Source of the DNA: Pseudomonas sp. DC1.2
GTDB taxonomy: Bacteria > Pseudomonadota > Gammaproteobacteria > Pseudomonadales > Pseudomonadaceae
NCBI RefSeq assembly: GCF_034351645.1
Contig: NZ_CP133782.1
Location: forward strand, 1,059,001-1,123,000
Length of the DNA: 64,000 bases
Direction of reading: 5' to 3'
Each line of letters starts with the position of its first letter. Within the stretch, counting starts at the first letter, position 1. Shown here piece after piece: positions 40,017 through 49,867 of this stretch. The position numbers and the translations under genes are program-made. The notes beneath the pieces are model-generated. The model did not search any database. It was not told where the DNA came from and saw only the letters and a program-made list of their open reading frames with translations.

Positions 40017-41198
40017 ATGACCCGTATCGGAACTCCATTGTCGCCAACCGCGACCCGCGTAATGCTGTGTGGCTGTGGTGAGTTGGGCAAGGAAGTGGTG
40101 ATCGAGCTGCAACGCCTGGGCGTTGAAGTAATTGCCGTGGATCGCTACGCGAACGCGCCGGCCATGCAAGTTGCGCATCGCAGTCACGTGATCAACATGC
40201 TCGACGGCGCGGCCCTGCGTGCGGTGATCGAAGCCGAGAAGCCGCACTTTATCGTGCCGGAAATCGAAGCCATCGCCACCGGGACACTGGTTGAGCTGGA
40301 AGCCGAAGGCTTTACCGTGATCCCGACGGCACGTGCCGCGCTGCTGACCATGAATCGCGAAGGCATCCGTCGCCTCGCCGCTGAAGAGCTGGACTTGCCG
40401 ACGTCGCCGTACCACTTTGCCGACACCTTTGAGGATTACAGCAAAGCAGTCGAAGACTTGGGCTTCCCGTGCGTGGTCAAACCGGTCATGAGTTCATCGG
40501 GTAAAGGCCAGAGCCTGTTGCGCAGCCACGATGATGTGCAGAAAGCCTGGGATTACGCTCAAGAAGGCGGCCGTGCCGGTAAGGGGCGAGTGATCATCGA
40601 AGGCTTTATCGACTTCGATTATGAAATCACCCTGCTGACCGTGCGCCACATTGGCGGCACTACATTCTGTGCGCCGGTCGGTCACCGTCAGGAGAAGGGC
40701 GACTACCAGGAATCCTGGCAGCCACAAGCAATGAGCCCGATTGCCCTGGCTGAATCCGAGCGCGTCGCCAAAGCCGTCACCGAGGCGCTGGGTGGTCGTG
40801 GTCTGTTTGGCGTTGAGTTGTTCATCAAAGGTGATCAGGTCTGGTTTAGCGAAGTGTCGCCGCGCCCGCATGACACCGGGCTGGTGACCCTGATTTCTCA
40901 GGATCTGTCGCAATTTGCGCTGCACGCCCGGGCCATCCTCGGCTTGCCGATTCCATTGATCCGTCAGTTTGGCCCATCGGCGTCGGCGGTGATTCTGGTG
41001 GAAGGGCAGTCGACCCAGACCGCTTTCGCCAATCTGGGGGCTGCCCTGAGCGAACCGGATACGGCATTGCGTCTGTTCGGCAAGCCGCAAGTTAACGGCC
41101 AGCGTCGGATGGGTGTGGCGCTAGCGCGCGATGAGTCGATCGAAGCGGCTCGCGCTAAAGCGACCCGTGCTTCCCAGGCCGTTGTTGTAGAGCTGTAA
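40017..41198 (+). CDS. purT: Formate-dependent phosphoribosylglycinamide formyltransferase
   Basis: A 393-residue ATP-grasp enzyme making formyl-GAR from GAR, formate and ATP. The N-terminal [26 protein letters not shown] is the nucleotide and GAR-binding fold. The ATP-grasp core has [14 protein letters not shown] and the metal site [12 protein letters not shown]. It is full length. It is the second purine gene in the window, and is separate from purL. Confidence 0.97.
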   Translation: MTRIGTPLSPTATRVMLCGCGELGKEVVIELQRLGVEVIAVDRYANAPAMQVAHRSHVINMLDGAALRAVIEAEKPHFIVPEIEAIATGTLVELEAEGFTVIPTARAALLTMNREGIRRLAAEELDLPTSPYHFADTFEDYSKAVEDLGFPCVVKPVMSSSGKGQSLLRSHDDVQKAWDYAQEGGRAGKGRVIIEGFIDFDYEITLLTVRHIGGTTFCAPVGHRQEKGDYQESWQPQAMSPIALAESERVAKAVTEALGGRGLFGVELFIKGDQVWFSEVSPRPHDTGLVTLISQDLSQFALHARAILGLPIPLIRQFGPSASAVILVEGQSTQTAFANLGAALSEPDTALRLFGKPQVNGQRRMGVALARDESIEAARAKATRASQAVVVEL

Positions 41199-41208
41199 CC
41201 GAGGCGCT

Positions 41209-41234
41209 GCCATCGCGGGTTTGCCCGCGATGGC
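41209..41234. terminator. Hairpin between convergent purT and transporter genes
   Basis: A perfect 11-bp GC-rich stem (arms 41209-41219 and 41224-41234, GCCATCGCGGG / CCCGCGATGGC, loop TTTG) just after purT and before the transporter stop codon. There is no long T-run in either direction, but its location suggests a terminator or mRNA-stabilising role. Confidence 0.6.
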
Positions 41235-41240
41235 GGTCTA

Positions 41241-42557
41241 TCACGCCACCCGATTCAAATCGTTGTGACGCGTTTCCTTCAGGCACAGCACCGCTATCAA
41301 GCTCAGCACCGCCGCCCCCGACACATACCCGCCGACGTAACTCAAACCGCCCATCGCCACCAGTTTCTGCGCAAAGAACGGTGCCGCCGAGGCGCCAACA
41401 ATGCCACCCAGGTTATACGCCGCCGAGGCACCGGTGTAGCGAACGTGGGTCGGGAAAAGCTCCGGCAGCAGGGCGCCCATCGGCGCAAATGTCACGCCCA
41501 TCAAAAACAGCTCGATGCACAGGAACAGCGCCACGCCCCAGGTTGTGCCGTGGGTCAGCAGCGGTTCCATCAAAAAACCGGACAGAATCGCCAACACGCC
41601 ACCGACGATCAACACCGGTTTACGTCCGTAACGGTCGCTGGCCCAGGCCGACAGCGGGGTCGCTGCTGCCATGAACAGCACGGCAAAGCACAGCAGCTCG
41701 AGGAAGGTTTCACGCGTGTAGCCGAGTGTCGATACGCCGTAACTCAGTGAAAACACCGTTGAGATATAGAACAGCGCGTAGCACACCACCATCGACCCGG
41801 CCCCCAGCAACATCGGCGCCCAGTATTGGCTGAGCAGCTCGACCAGCGGAATCTTCACTCGCTCCTGGCGGGCCATTGCGTTAGCAAATACCGGGGTTTC
41901 GTGGAGCTTGAGACGCACATACAGGCCCACCATCACCAGCACGGCACTGAGCAGGAACGGAATCCGCCAGCCCCAGGCGCGGAACTGCTCGTCGTTCAGG
42001 GTCATGGCCAGGGTCAGGAACAGACCGTTGGCCGCCAGAAAGCCAATCGAAGGGCCAAGTTGCGGAAACATGCCGAACCAGGCGCGCTTGCCTTTGGGGG
42101 CATTCTCGGTCGCCAACAGCGCCGCGCCACCCCATTCACCGCCTAACCCCAGGCCTTGGCCGAAGCGCAGCACGCAAAGCAGAATCGGCGCCCAGGCGCC
42201 AATGCTGTCGTAACCGGGCAACACGCCGATCAGCGTGGTGCATACGCCCATCAGCAGCAACGAAGCGACCAGGGTCGATTTACGGCCGATACGGTCACCA
42301 AAGTGGCCGAACAGCGCCGAGCCCAGCGGTCGTGCAAGGAAGGCAATGCCGAACGTGAGAAACGCCGAGAGCATCTGTGCCGTGCCGGACGTCTGCGCAA
42401 AGAACACCGGCCCGATCACCAACGCGGCAGCGGTGGCATAGACGTAGAAATCGTAGAACTCGATGGCGGTGCCGATGAAGCTTGCGGTGGCCACTCGGGT
42501 GGCGGAGTTCGTCGGCTGGACAGACGCAGTGTCGCTGTAAGCGGTGCTGGTGGTCAT
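41241..42557 (-). CDS. MFS transporter, metabolite:H+ symporter (MHS) family
   Basis: A 438-residue protein from ATG 42555-42557. It has twelve predicted membrane segments. The MHS/ProP-type N-terminus (ASFIGTAIEFYDFYVYATAAALVIGPVFF) and the loop 2-3 motif GHFGDRIGRKS are present, with a second DRYGRKP motif after segment 8. Relatives carry shikimate, alpha-ketoglutarate or proline/betaine; the substrate here is not assigned. It is convergent with purT. Confidence 0.9.
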   Translation of the reverse strand: MTTSTAYSDTASVQPTNSATRVATASFIGTAIEFYDFYVYATAAALVIGPVFFAQTSGTAQMLSAFLTFGIAFLARPLGSALFGHFGDRIGRKSTLVASLLLMGVCTTLIGVLPGYDSIGAWAPILLCVLRFGQGLGLGGEWGGAALLATENAPKGKRAWFGMFPQLGPSIGFLAANGLFLTLAMTLNDEQFRAWGWRIPFLLSAVLVMVGLYVRLKLHETPVFANAMARQERVKIPLVELLSQYWAPMLLGAGSMVVCYALFYISTVFSLSYGVSTLGYTRETFLELLCFAVLFMAAATPLSAWASDRYGRKPVLIVGGVLAILSGFLMEPLLTHGTTWGVALFLCIELFLMGVTFAPMGALLPELFPTHVRYTGASAAYNLGGIVGASAAPFFAQKLVAMGGLSYVGGYVSGAAVLSLIAVLCLKETRHNDLNRVA

Positions 42558-42795
42558 GCGGTGATCCCTGACAGTCATGCTCCAATGGAGCGAATTATTA
42601 TGGTCGAACACCCAGGGATGTGGGTTTAACGCGGTGTGCGGGTAGCACGGTGGGGAGGGTGGTGCTTGGGTAAGTGGCTCGATTATAGGAAGGCGGCTAG
42701 AGATTCAACAAGGGGCTTGGGATTGGCGAGGTCTTTAGGGGTGTCGGGGTAACCCAATGCCAGGCACTGGGTTGCCCATTGGCCACAAGGGTGCG

Positions 42796-44037
42796 TCAGG
42801 TTTTGGAGAGTGCCGCAACCGAACTGGTATGCCAGATCAGCACGCGGCTGACCCGGTTGTCCTCGGTTTCCAGAATCTCCAGCCGATAACGCCCGATTTT
42901 CAGGCATACCGCGCTGTCCGGAATGGTTTCCAGTGCTTCGGTCACTAACCCGTTCAGGGTTTTCGGACCGTCGCTGGGCAGGTGCCAGCCCAGGCTCTTG
43001 TTCAATTCGCGAATCGACGCCGCCCCATCGATCACCAGTCGGCCATCGGCCTGTGGGTGGATGTGCGGGTTGTCCAGGCTGTGCTCGCTTTCGAACTCGC
43101 CGACGATTTCTTCGAGAATATCTTCCAGGGTCACGATGCCCAGCACTTCGCCGTATTCATCCACCACCATGCCCAGGCGTCGCTGCTGTTTGTGAAAATT
43201 CAGCAACTGCAATTGCAGCGGGGTGCTTTCCGGTACGAAGTACGGTTCGTGGCTGGCTGCCAGCAGTGCTTCTAAGGTCAGGCTGGCATCCGGTAGCAGG
43301 TGGCGGATCTGTCGGGTGTTGAGCACCGCTTCGACCTGATTGATATCGCTATGGAACACCGGCAGGCGAGTGCGTCGGTTTTTGCGCAGTTGCTCGATGA
43401 TCTCTTCGATGGTGTCGTCGAGGTTAATGCCGTCGACGTCACTGCGTGGCACCAGGATGTCATTGACCGTGATGTTGTCCAGCGCGTGGATGCCCGACAG
43501 TGGGTGGGCACGGCTGGCGGCCTGTTCGTGATCGTCGTGGCGATCAACCGGTGCTTCGTCTTCGCTCTGTTGCACGATTTTGACTTTGCGGGCGAACGGT
43601 CGCATCAGCAACTGGCTGATGCCACTGATCAGCCAGGCGATCGGATAGATTATTTTTAGCGGCGCACCGAGCAAGGTATTGCCCAGGGCCAGGACTGCAT
43701 CCGGAAAGCGCAGGGCCAGGGTGCGCGGCAGATAGTCGGCAAACACCAGCAGGATCGCGCCAGCACCGAGAGCGGCCACCCATGGACCGTTCTGGGCCCA
43801 GGTAAACACCGCCAGCAGGGTGCTGATGACCATCGCCATCGCCCGGCAGAGGGTGTTGCACAGGATCAGGCTGTTGAGCGGAAAACTCAGTTTTGCCACC
43901 GGCTTGTCGCTGGCACGCGAAGCGGTGCGTTGCGCCAGCAGGTGCTGCTGCGCGACTTCGACGGCGGTAAATAACCCCGACCATAAAATCAGCAGAGCCA
44001 CCACTGTGAGCATTGGCCCTATGGGCAAGTCGTCCAT
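42796..44037 (-). CDS. CNNM/CorC-type membrane protein with CBS domains
   Basis: A 413-residue protein. The N-terminal DUF21 (CNNM) membrane domain covers about 1-150, with TVVALLILWSGLFTAVEVA and further segments. A CBS pair covers about 185-310 (ITVNDILVPRSDVDGI; MVVDEYGEVLGIVTLEDILEEIVGE). The C-terminal CorC/HlyC domain carries DGRLVIDGAASIRELNKSLGW. The family is linked to Mg/Co transport or resistance. It follows ypjD in the same direction (12 bp). Confidence 0.92.
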   Translation of the reverse strand: MDDLPIGPMLTVVALLILWSGLFTAVEVAQQHLLAQRTASRASDKPVAKLSFPLNSLILCNTLCRAMAMVISTLLAVFTWAQNGPWVAALGAGAILLVFADYLPRTLALRFPDAVLALGNTLLGAPLKIIYPIAWLISGISQLLMRPFARKVKIVQQSEDEAPVDRHDDHEQAASRAHPLSGIHALDNITVNDILVPRSDVDGINLDDTIEEIIEQLRKNRRTRLPVFHSDINQVEAVLNTRQIRHLLPDASLTLEALLAASHEPYFVPESTPLQLQLLNFHKQQRRLGMVVDEYGEVLGIVTLEDILEEIVGEFESEHSLDNPHIHPQADGRLVIDGAASIRELNKSLGWHLPSDGPKTLNGLVTEALETIPDSAVCLKIGRYRLEILETEDNRVSRVLIWHTSSVAALSKT

Positions 44038-44049
44038 TAATGCCGCCCG

Positions 44050-44862
44050 TCAGATGTGCAGGATGTATTCACGGACCAGCTTGCTGCCGAAATACGCCAG
44101 CATCAGCAGGCAGAAACCGGCGAGGGTCCAGCGGATAGCCTTGTGTCCACGCCAGCCTAGGCGGGTGCGCCCCCACAGCAGTACGCTGAAGACAATCCAG
44201 GCCAGGCAGGCCAACAACGTCTTGTGTACCAAGTGCTGGGCGAACAGGTTCTCGACGAACAGCCAGCCAGAGAGCAGCGACAGCGACAGCAGGCTCCAGC
44301 CGGCCCAGAGGAAGCCGAACAACAGACTTTCCATGGTTTGCAGCGGAGGGAAGTTCTTGATCAGGCCGGATGGGTGCTTGTTTTTGAGTTGGTGATCTTG
44401 CACCAGCAGCAGCAGGGCCTGGAACACCGCGATGGTGAACATGCCGTAGGCGAGGATCGACAGCAGGATGTGCGCGAGAATGCCCGGCTCTTCATCGATG
44501 ATCTGCACCGTGCCAGCCGGGGCGAACTGTGCCAGAAGCACCGTTGCAGCCCCTAACGGGAACAGCAAGACCAGCAGGTTCTCGACCGGAATTCTGGAGC
44601 AGGCCAGCAGCGTCAACGCGATGACCGCAGCGGCGATCAGGCTGGCGGCGCTGAAGAAGTCCAGGCCCAGGCCGATCGGCGTCCGCAAATGGGCGAACAA
44701 GCTGGCGCTGTGGGCGAGCACGGCGAGGATGCCGAGCGTAACCAGCAGGCGCTTGTTCACCTTGGCGCCGTTGGCCAGGCGTGTGCCCTGATAGAGGGTC
44801 GCAGCGGCATATAAGCAGGCGGCGGCGAGAGAGGTCAGCAAACTGGGTGACAAGGGGAGCAT
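44050..44862 (-). CDS. ypjD: Inner membrane protein YpjD (CcsA-like cytochrome c assembly family)
   Basis: A 270-residue protein with eight predicted membrane segments, starting at ATG 44860-44862 after AGGAT. It is related to the CcsA/CcmC heme-handling family; AHILLSILAYGMFTIAVFQALLLL and the later WSLLSLSLLSGWLFV..HKTLLACLAW histidines fit this. It is not proven to act in cytochrome c maturation in Pseudomonas. It is divergent from ffh and just upstream of the CNNM gene. Confidence 0.88.
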   Translation of the reverse strand: MLPLSPSLLTSLAAACLYAAATLYQGTRLANGAKVNKRLLVTLGILAVLAHSASLFAHLRTPIGLGLDFFSAASLIAAAVIALTLLACSRIPVENLLVLLFPLGAATVLLAQFAPAGTVQIIDEEPGILAHILLSILAYGMFTIAVFQALLLLVQDHQLKNKHPSGLIKNFPPLQTMESLLFGFLWAGWSLLSLSLLSGWLFVENLFAQHLVHKTLLACLAWIVFSVLLWGRTRLGWRGHKAIRWTLAGFCLLMLAYFGSKLVREYILHI

Positions 44863-44945
44863 AAATCCTGTTAGGCAAGCCCGAAAGGCGCTGAGTTTGG
44901 CATAGAACCCACATGGCACGAAAGACTATACAACCTGACAGCGAG

Positions 44946-44975
44946 GTGTCCGCCAGCCGCAGTCTTCGCTATAAT
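44946..44975 (+). promoter_or_regulatory. Putative sigma-70 promoter of ffh
   Basis: A perfect TATAAT (44970-44975) with GTGTCC 18 bases upstream, 98 bases before the ffh start. The -10 is strong and the -35 weak. Confidence 0.5.
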
Positions 44976-45072
44976 CCGCGACCTGCCCACGCCGCAGGCT
45001 CGCCCAGCGATTGTTTTTCACGGGCTGGGCCGCCATTACCTCGGTCTACACAGGGCCTGAAAGGATCGCGCA

Positions 45073-46449
45073 ATGTTTGAAAACTTAACCGACCGTCTCT
45101 CGCAGACGCTGCGCCATGTCACCGGCAAGGCCAAGCTGACCGAGGACAATATTAAAGACACCCTGCGCGAAGTGCGCATGGCGTTGCTTGAAGCCGACGT
45201 CGCCCTGCCGGTGGTCAAGGACTTCGTCAATTCGGTCAAGGAACGTGCAGTCGGCACCGAGGTGTCGCGCAGCCTGACGCCAGGCCAGGCGTTCGTGAAG
45301 ATCGTCCAGGCCGAGCTTGAAAGCCTGATGGGCGCGGCCAACGAAGACTTGAACCTGAGTGCCGTTCCACCGGCGGTTGTATTGATGGCTGGTTTGCAGG
45401 GCGCGGGTAAAACTACTACCGCCGGCAAGCTTGCGCGCTTCCTTAAAGAGCGCAAAAAGAAGAGTGTCATGGTTGTGTCCGCTGACGTTTATCGTCCAGC
45501 GGCGATCAAACAACTGGAAATGCTGGCCGCCGAAGTCGGCGTGACCTTCTTCCCGTCAGACCTGAGCCAGAAGCCGGTCGACATCGCGCAAGCGGCTATT
45601 AAAGAAGCCAGGCTCAAATTCATTGATGTGGTGATCGTCGATACCGCCGGTCGTCTACACATCGACGAAGAGATGATGGGCGAGATCAAGGCGTTGCATG
45701 CCGCGATCAACCCGGTAGAAACACTGTTCGTGGTCGACGCAATGACCGGTCAGGACGCCGCCAACACGGCCAAGGCCTTCGGTGATGCGCTGCCGCTGAC
45801 CGGTGTGATCCTGACCAAGGTCGATGGCGATGCCCGTGGCGGTGCCGCGTTGTCGGTCCGCGCCATCACCGGTAAGCCGATCAAGTTCATTGGTATGGGC
45901 GAGAAGAGCGAAGCGCTCGAACCGTTCCACCCTGAGCGTATTGCCTCGCGCATCCTTGGCATGGGGGACGTGCTCAGTCTGATCGAACAGGCTGAACAGA
46001 CACTCGACAAGGACAAGGCCGAAAAACTGGCCAAGAAGCTGAAGAAGGGCAAGGGCTTCGATCTCGAAGACTTCCGCGATCAGTTGCAACAGATGAAAAA
46101 CATGGGTGGCCTCGGCGGCCTCATGGACAAGTTGCCAAGCATGGGCGGCGTGAACCTGGCGCAAATGGGCAATGCTCAGAGCGCGGCAGAGAAGCAGTTC
46201 AAGCAGATGGAAGCCATCATCAACTCCATGACCCCGGCCGAGCGCCGTGACCCTGACCTGATCAGCGGTTCGCGCAAACGTCGGATTTCCATGGGCTCCG
46301 GCACTCAGGTGCAGGACATCGGTCGCTTGATCAAGCAGCACAAGCAGATGCAGAAGATGATGAAAAAGTTTTCCGCCAAAGGTGGAATGGCCAAAATGAT
46401 GCGCGGCATGGGCGGTATGTTGCCCGGCGGCGGTATGCCTAAGCGTTAA
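45073..46449 (+). CDS. ffh: Signal recognition particle protein Ffh
   Basis: A 458-residue SRP GTPase. The N domain (about 1-85) is followed by the G domain with GLQGAGKTTTAGKLA (G1), DTAGRLH (G3) and TKVDGDARGG (G4). The methionine-rich M domain (about 300-458) contains QMKNMGGLGGLMDKLP and ends MRGMGGMLPGGGMPKR. It binds 4.5S RNA and signal sequences for delivery to FtsY. It is divergent from ypjD and upstream of rpsP. Confidence 0.97.
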   Translation: MFENLTDRLSQTLRHVTGKAKLTEDNIKDTLREVRMALLEADVALPVVKDFVNSVKERAVGTEVSRSLTPGQAFVKIVQAELESLMGAANEDLNLSAVPPAVVLMAGLQGAGKTTTAGKLARFLKERKKKSVMVVSADVYRPAAIKQLEMLAAEVGVTFFPSDLSQKPVDIAQAAIKEARLKFIDVVIVDTAGRLHIDEEMMGEIKALHAAINPVETLFVVDAMTGQDAANTAKAFGDALPLTGVILTKVDGDARGGAALSVRAITGKPIKFIGMGEKSEALEPFHPERIASRILGMGDVLSLIEQAEQTLDKDKAEKLAKKLKKGKGFDLEDFRDQLQQMKNMGGLGGLMDKLPSMGGVNLAQMGNAQSAAEKQFKQMEAIINSMTPAERRDPDLISGSRKRRISMGSGTQVQDIGRLIKQHKQMQKMMKKFSAKGGMAKMMRGMGGMLPGGGMPKR

Positions 46450-46598
46450 AAATCCGCGTCGGCAGTCATGTCGGCGCAGCCCCACAGCAATGTGGAATCT
46501 CCAGCAAACCCGCGCTTGGCGGGAGCTGACTGGCCGTTTTCAACGACGGCTCTATAGCAAATCTTGATGGCGGCCGATAGGCCACCGGAAAAAGACAT

Positions 46599-46626
46599 TT
46601 GCAAAAGTCCGGATATTACTTAGAAT
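46599..46626 (+). promoter_or_regulatory. Putative promoter of the rpsP-rimM-trmD-rplS operon
   Basis: TTGCAA (46599-46604), a 16-base spacer and TAGAAT (46621-46626), 72 bases before the rpsP start. This is a good sigma-70 match. A short GC hairpin (CCCGC-GCTT-GGCGGG) lies upstream near 46508. Confidence 0.6.
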
Positions 46627-46698
46627 ATGCGGCCTTTCGGGCACCTATGCCCGCTGTGGCTTTAGATTTGCAGCACCGACTACAGGAACGATGTTCAC

Positions 46699-46950
46699 AT
46701 GCTAACAATCCGTCTTGCCCTTGGCGGCTCCAAAAAGCGCCCGTTTTACCACTTGACCGTAACCGACAGCCGCAACCCGCGCGACGGTTCGCACAAGGAA
46801 CAGGTTGGTTTCTTCAACCCTGTTGCTCGTGGTCAAGAAATCCGTCTGTCCGTGAACCAAGAGCGCGTAGCCTACTGGCTGAGCGTTGGTGCACAACCTT
46901 CTGAGCGCGTTGCTCAGTTGTTGAAGGATTCTGCTAAGGCTGCGGCCTGA
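46699..46950 (+). CDS. rpsP: 30S ribosomal protein S16
   Basis: An 83-residue ribosomal protein, standard length. The N-terminus [19 protein letters not shown] and [18 protein letters not shown] are signature S16. It is the first gene of the classic S16-RimM-TrmD-L19 operon; rimM begins 5 bp after its stop. Confidence 0.98.
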   Translation: MLTIRLALGGSKKRPFYHLTVTDSRNPRDGSHKEQVGFFNPVARGQEIRLSVNQERVAYWLSVGAQPSERVAQLLKDSAKAAA

Positions 46951-46955
46951 GCAAT

Positions 46956-47492
46956 ATGAACGCGACGCCAGCCATTGCTGATGATTTGATCGTTATCGGC
47001 AAGATTTATTCTGTTCACGGCGTTCGCGGCGAAGTGAAGGTTTACTCCTTTACTGATCCGACTGAAAACCTGTTGCAGTACAAAACCTGGACGCTCAAGC
47101 GCGAAGGTAATGTTAAGCAGGTTGAGCTGGTCAGCGGACGAGGGAACGACAAGTTCCTGGTCGCAAAGCTCAAGGATCTTGATGACCGTGAAGAAGCTCG
47201 TCTTCTGGCCGGTTATGAGATCTGCGTGCCGCGCAACCTGTTCCCTGAATTGACCGACGGCGAGTACTACTGGTACCAGCTCGAAGGTCTGAAGGTCATT
47301 GACCAACTCGGGCAATTGCTCGGGAAGATCGATCACCTTCTGGAAACCGGCGCCAATGATGTCATGGTGGTCAAGCCTTACGCTGGGAGCCTGGATGATC
47401 GCGAACGCCTGTTGCCCTATACGGAGCAATGCGTGTTGGCCGTTGACCTTGCCGCAGGCGAGATGAAGGTGGAATGGGATGCGGACTTCTAA
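46956..47492 (+). CDS. rimM: Ribosome maturation factor RimM
   Basis: A 178-residue factor for 16S rRNA processing and 30S head assembly. The RimM N-terminal domain has [24 protein letters not shown]. The PRC-barrel C-terminal domain has the conserved [12 protein letters not shown]. It lies between rpsP and trmD with 2-5 bp gaps. Confidence 0.97.
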   Translation: MNATPAIADDLIVIGKIYSVHGVRGEVKVYSFTDPTENLLQYKTWTLKREGNVKQVELVSGRGNDKFLVAKLKDLDDREEARLLAGYEICVPRNLFPELTDGEYYWYQLEGLKVIDQLGQLLGKIDHLLETGANDVMVVKPYAGSLDDRERLLPYTEQCVLAVDLAAGEMKVEWDADF

Positions 47493-47494
47493 GC

Positions 47495-48247
47495 GTGGCT
47501 AATTTGCGCGTAGAAGTGATCAGTTTGTTTCCCGAGATGTTCTCCGCCATCAGCGAGTACGGCATCACCAGTCGTGCGGTGAAACAGGGGCTGTTGCAGC
47601 TCACCTGTTGGAATCCGCGAGACTACACGACGGATCGACATCACACTGTGGACGATCGCCCATTTGGCGGTGGTCCGGGCATGGTGATGAAGATCAAACC
47701 CCTGGAAGACGCTCTGGTTCAGGCCAAAGCAGCAGCCGGGGAGGCGGCGAAGGTTATTTACTTGTCCCCCCAAGGCCGTCAACTGAATCAGTCGGCGGTA
47801 CGCGAGTTGGCGAATCTGGATGCATTGATCCTGATTGCTGGTCGCTATGAAGGCATTGACGAGCGTTTTATTGAAGCTCATGTCGATGAAGAGTGGTCGA
47901 TTGGCGACTATGTACTGTCTGGCGGCGAGCTGCCGGCGATGGTCCTGATCGATGCGGTTACACGGCTGCTGCCCGGAGCTTTAGGGCATGCGGACTCCGC
48001 CGAGGAAGATTCCTTTACGGATGGTCTGCTGGATTGCCCGCACTACACCCGACCGGAGGTGTATGCGGATCAGCGTGTTCCCGACGTGTTGCTAAGTGGC
48101 AATCACGCGCATATCCGGCGTTGGCGTTTACAGCAGTCCCTTGGTAGGACCTTTGAACGACGCGCCGATCTTCTGGAAAGCCGCTCGCTTTCTGGAGAAG
48201 AGAAGAAGCTGCTCGAGGAATACATCCGCGAGCGGGACGATAGTTAA
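47495..48247 (+). CDS. trmD: tRNA (guanine-37-N1)-methyltransferase
   Basis: A 250-residue SPOUT methyltransferase making m1G37 in tRNA. GTG 47495 is preferred; an ATG at 47474 would overlap rimM. The trefoil-knot SAM site has [24 protein letters not shown] and [11 protein letters not shown]. The target-binding linker has RPEVY and GNHAHI. It is part of the rpsP operon. Confidence 0.97.
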   Translation: MANLRVEVISLFPEMFSAISEYGITSRAVKQGLLQLTCWNPRDYTTDRHHTVDDRPFGGGPGMVMKIKPLEDALVQAKAAAGEAAKVIYLSPQGRQLNQSAVRELANLDALILIAGRYEGIDERFIEAHVDEEWSIGDYVLSGGELPAMVLIDAVTRLLPGALGHADSAEEDSFTDGLLDCPHYTRPEVYADQRVPDVLLSGNHAHIRRWRLQQSLGRTFERRADLLESRSLSGEEKKLLEEYIRERDDS

Positions 48248-48292
48248 CAACGTATCGATGGTAGATCCGACGATTTACCTTAGGAGCACAGC

Positions 48293-48643
48293 ATGACTAA
48301 CAAAATCATCCTTGCACTCGAAGCAGAGCAGATGACCAAAGAGATCCCTACCTTTGCCCCGGGCGACACTGTTGTCGTTCAGGTGAAAGTGAAGGAAGGC
48401 GACCGTTCGCGTCTGCAAGCGTTCGAAGGTGTTGTTATCGCCAAGCGTAACCGCGGCGTAAACAGTGCTTTCACCGTTCGTAAAATCTCCAACGGTGTTG
48501 GCGTAGAGCGTACTTTCCAGACCTACAGCCCGCAAATCGACAGCATGGCCGTTAAACGTCGCGGTGACGTGCGTAAAGCCAAGCTGTACTACCTGCGTGA
48601 CCTGTCCGGTAAAGCAGCTCGCATCAAGGAAAAACTGGCTTAA
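48293..48643 (+). CDS. rplS: 50S ribosomal protein L19
   Basis: A 116-residue ribosomal protein with the L19 signature [32 protein letters not shown] and [13 protein letters not shown]. It is the last gene of the rpsP operon, preceded by AGGAG, and followed by a strong terminator. Confidence 0.98.
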   Translation: MTNKIILALEAEQMTKEIPTFAPGDTVVVQVKVKEGDRSRLQAFEGVVIAKRNRGVNSAFTVRKISNGVGVERTFQTYSPQIDSMAVKRRGDVRKAKLYYLRDLSGKAARIKEKLA

Positions 48644-48659
48644 GTCCAGCTTCCGATGC

Positions 48660-48690
48660 AAAAAAAAGCAGCCTGCGGGCTGCTTTTTTG
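48660..48690 (+). terminator. Intrinsic terminator of the rpsP-rplS operon
   Basis: Stem AAAAAAGCAGCC / GGCTGCTTTTTT with loop TGCG, about 18 bases after the rplS stop codon and ending in a T-run. Confidence 0.92.
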
Positions 48691-48783
48691 TTGTCCTCGA
48701 TTTATACGTGCAACGGTTCCGTGAGCGTATGGGCTGTGAAAGACTGTCCGCCACTTTCCTGTTGCTTGTTTACCTGAGCCTTT

Positions 48784-49680
48784 ATGCCCGCCATCGATCA
48801 TCCGCTGATAGACCAGTTCCTCGACGCCCTGTGGCTGGAAAAAGGCCTGTCCGATAACACCCGCGACGCTTATCGCAGCGACTTGGCCTTGTTCAATGGC
48901 TGGATGCAGGAAAAGAACCTGGAGCTTATCAACGCGGGTCGCGAGCTGATCCTTGATCACCTGGCCTGGCGTCTTGAGCAAAACTACCAACCGCGCTCAA
49001 CGGCGCGCTTTCTCTCCGGGGTGCGGGGTTTCTATCGTTATCTGCTGCGGGAAAAGCTGATTGCCGTCGATCCGACGCTGCGCATAGATATGCCGCAGCT
49101 CGGTAGGCCGCTTCCCAAGTCTTTGTCGGAGGCAGATGTTGACGCACTGCTGAAGGCCCCTGATTTGAGCGAAGCCATCGGCCAGCGTGATCGCGCCATG
49201 CTTGAAGTGTTGTACGCGTGCGGTTTGCGGGTGACAGAACTGATCAGTTTGACGCTGGAACAAGTGAACTTGCGACAAGGGGTGTTGCGAGTAATGGGCA
49301 AGGGCAGCAAAGAGCGGTTGGTGCCGATGGGAGAGGAAGCGATTGTCTGGGTCGAGCGCTATATGCGCGATGCGCGTGGCGAACTGCTCGGCGGACGCCC
49401 CAGCGATGTGCTGTTTCCCAGCCTGCGCGGTGAGCAGATGACCCGGCAGACGTTCTGGCATCGCATCAAGCATCAGGCCAAGGTCGCGGGAATCGGTAAA
49501 TCGCTGTCACCGCACACCTTGCGCCACGCCTTTGCCACGCACTTGCTCAACCACGGCGCTGACTTACGGGTGGTACAGATGCTGCTCGGTCACAGTGACC
49601 TGTCGACGACCCAGATTTACACCCACGTTGCCCGTGCGCGTCTACAAGACTTGCACGCCAAACATCACCCACGCGGCTGA
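48784..49680 (+). CDS. xerD: Site-specific tyrosine recombinase XerD
   Basis: A 298-residue recombinase acting with XerC at dif to resolve chromosome dimers. The catalytic set is complete: Arg149, Lys173, His244, Arg247, His270 and nucleophile Tyr279 (STTQIYTHV). The core-binding N-terminal domain covers about 1-105. It sits downstream of the ribosomal operon and 187 bp upstream of dsbC. Confidence 0.96.
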   Translation: MPAIDHPLIDQFLDALWLEKGLSDNTRDAYRSDLALFNGWMQEKNLELINAGRELILDHLAWRLEQNYQPRSTARFLSGVRGFYRYLLREKLIAVDPTLRIDMPQLGRPLPKSLSEADVDALLKAPDLSEAIGQRDRAMLEVLYACGLRVTELISLTLEQVNLRQGVLRVMGKGSKERLVPMGEEAIVWVERYMRDARGELLGGRPSDVLFPSLRGEQMTRQTFWHRIKHQAKVAGIGKSLSPHTLRHAFATHLLNHGADLRVVQMLLGHSDLSTTQIYTHVARARLQDLHAKHHPRG

Positions 49681-49867
49681 CGCCTGTGAGGTGAGCGTTT
49701 GTGGGGCGCGCTGATGATTTCCCACCTCTCGGGGTCTTGCGTCAGGCGCATTCGGCCACAGGGGCCTTATGTGGTAGGCTTTGCCGGTTTGCAAGATGGG
49801 CGGTTATGACCCGGTGTTTCGGCACGGGCGTTCTGACCGTCCCATTTGACCGTCCTCAGGAGTTCTC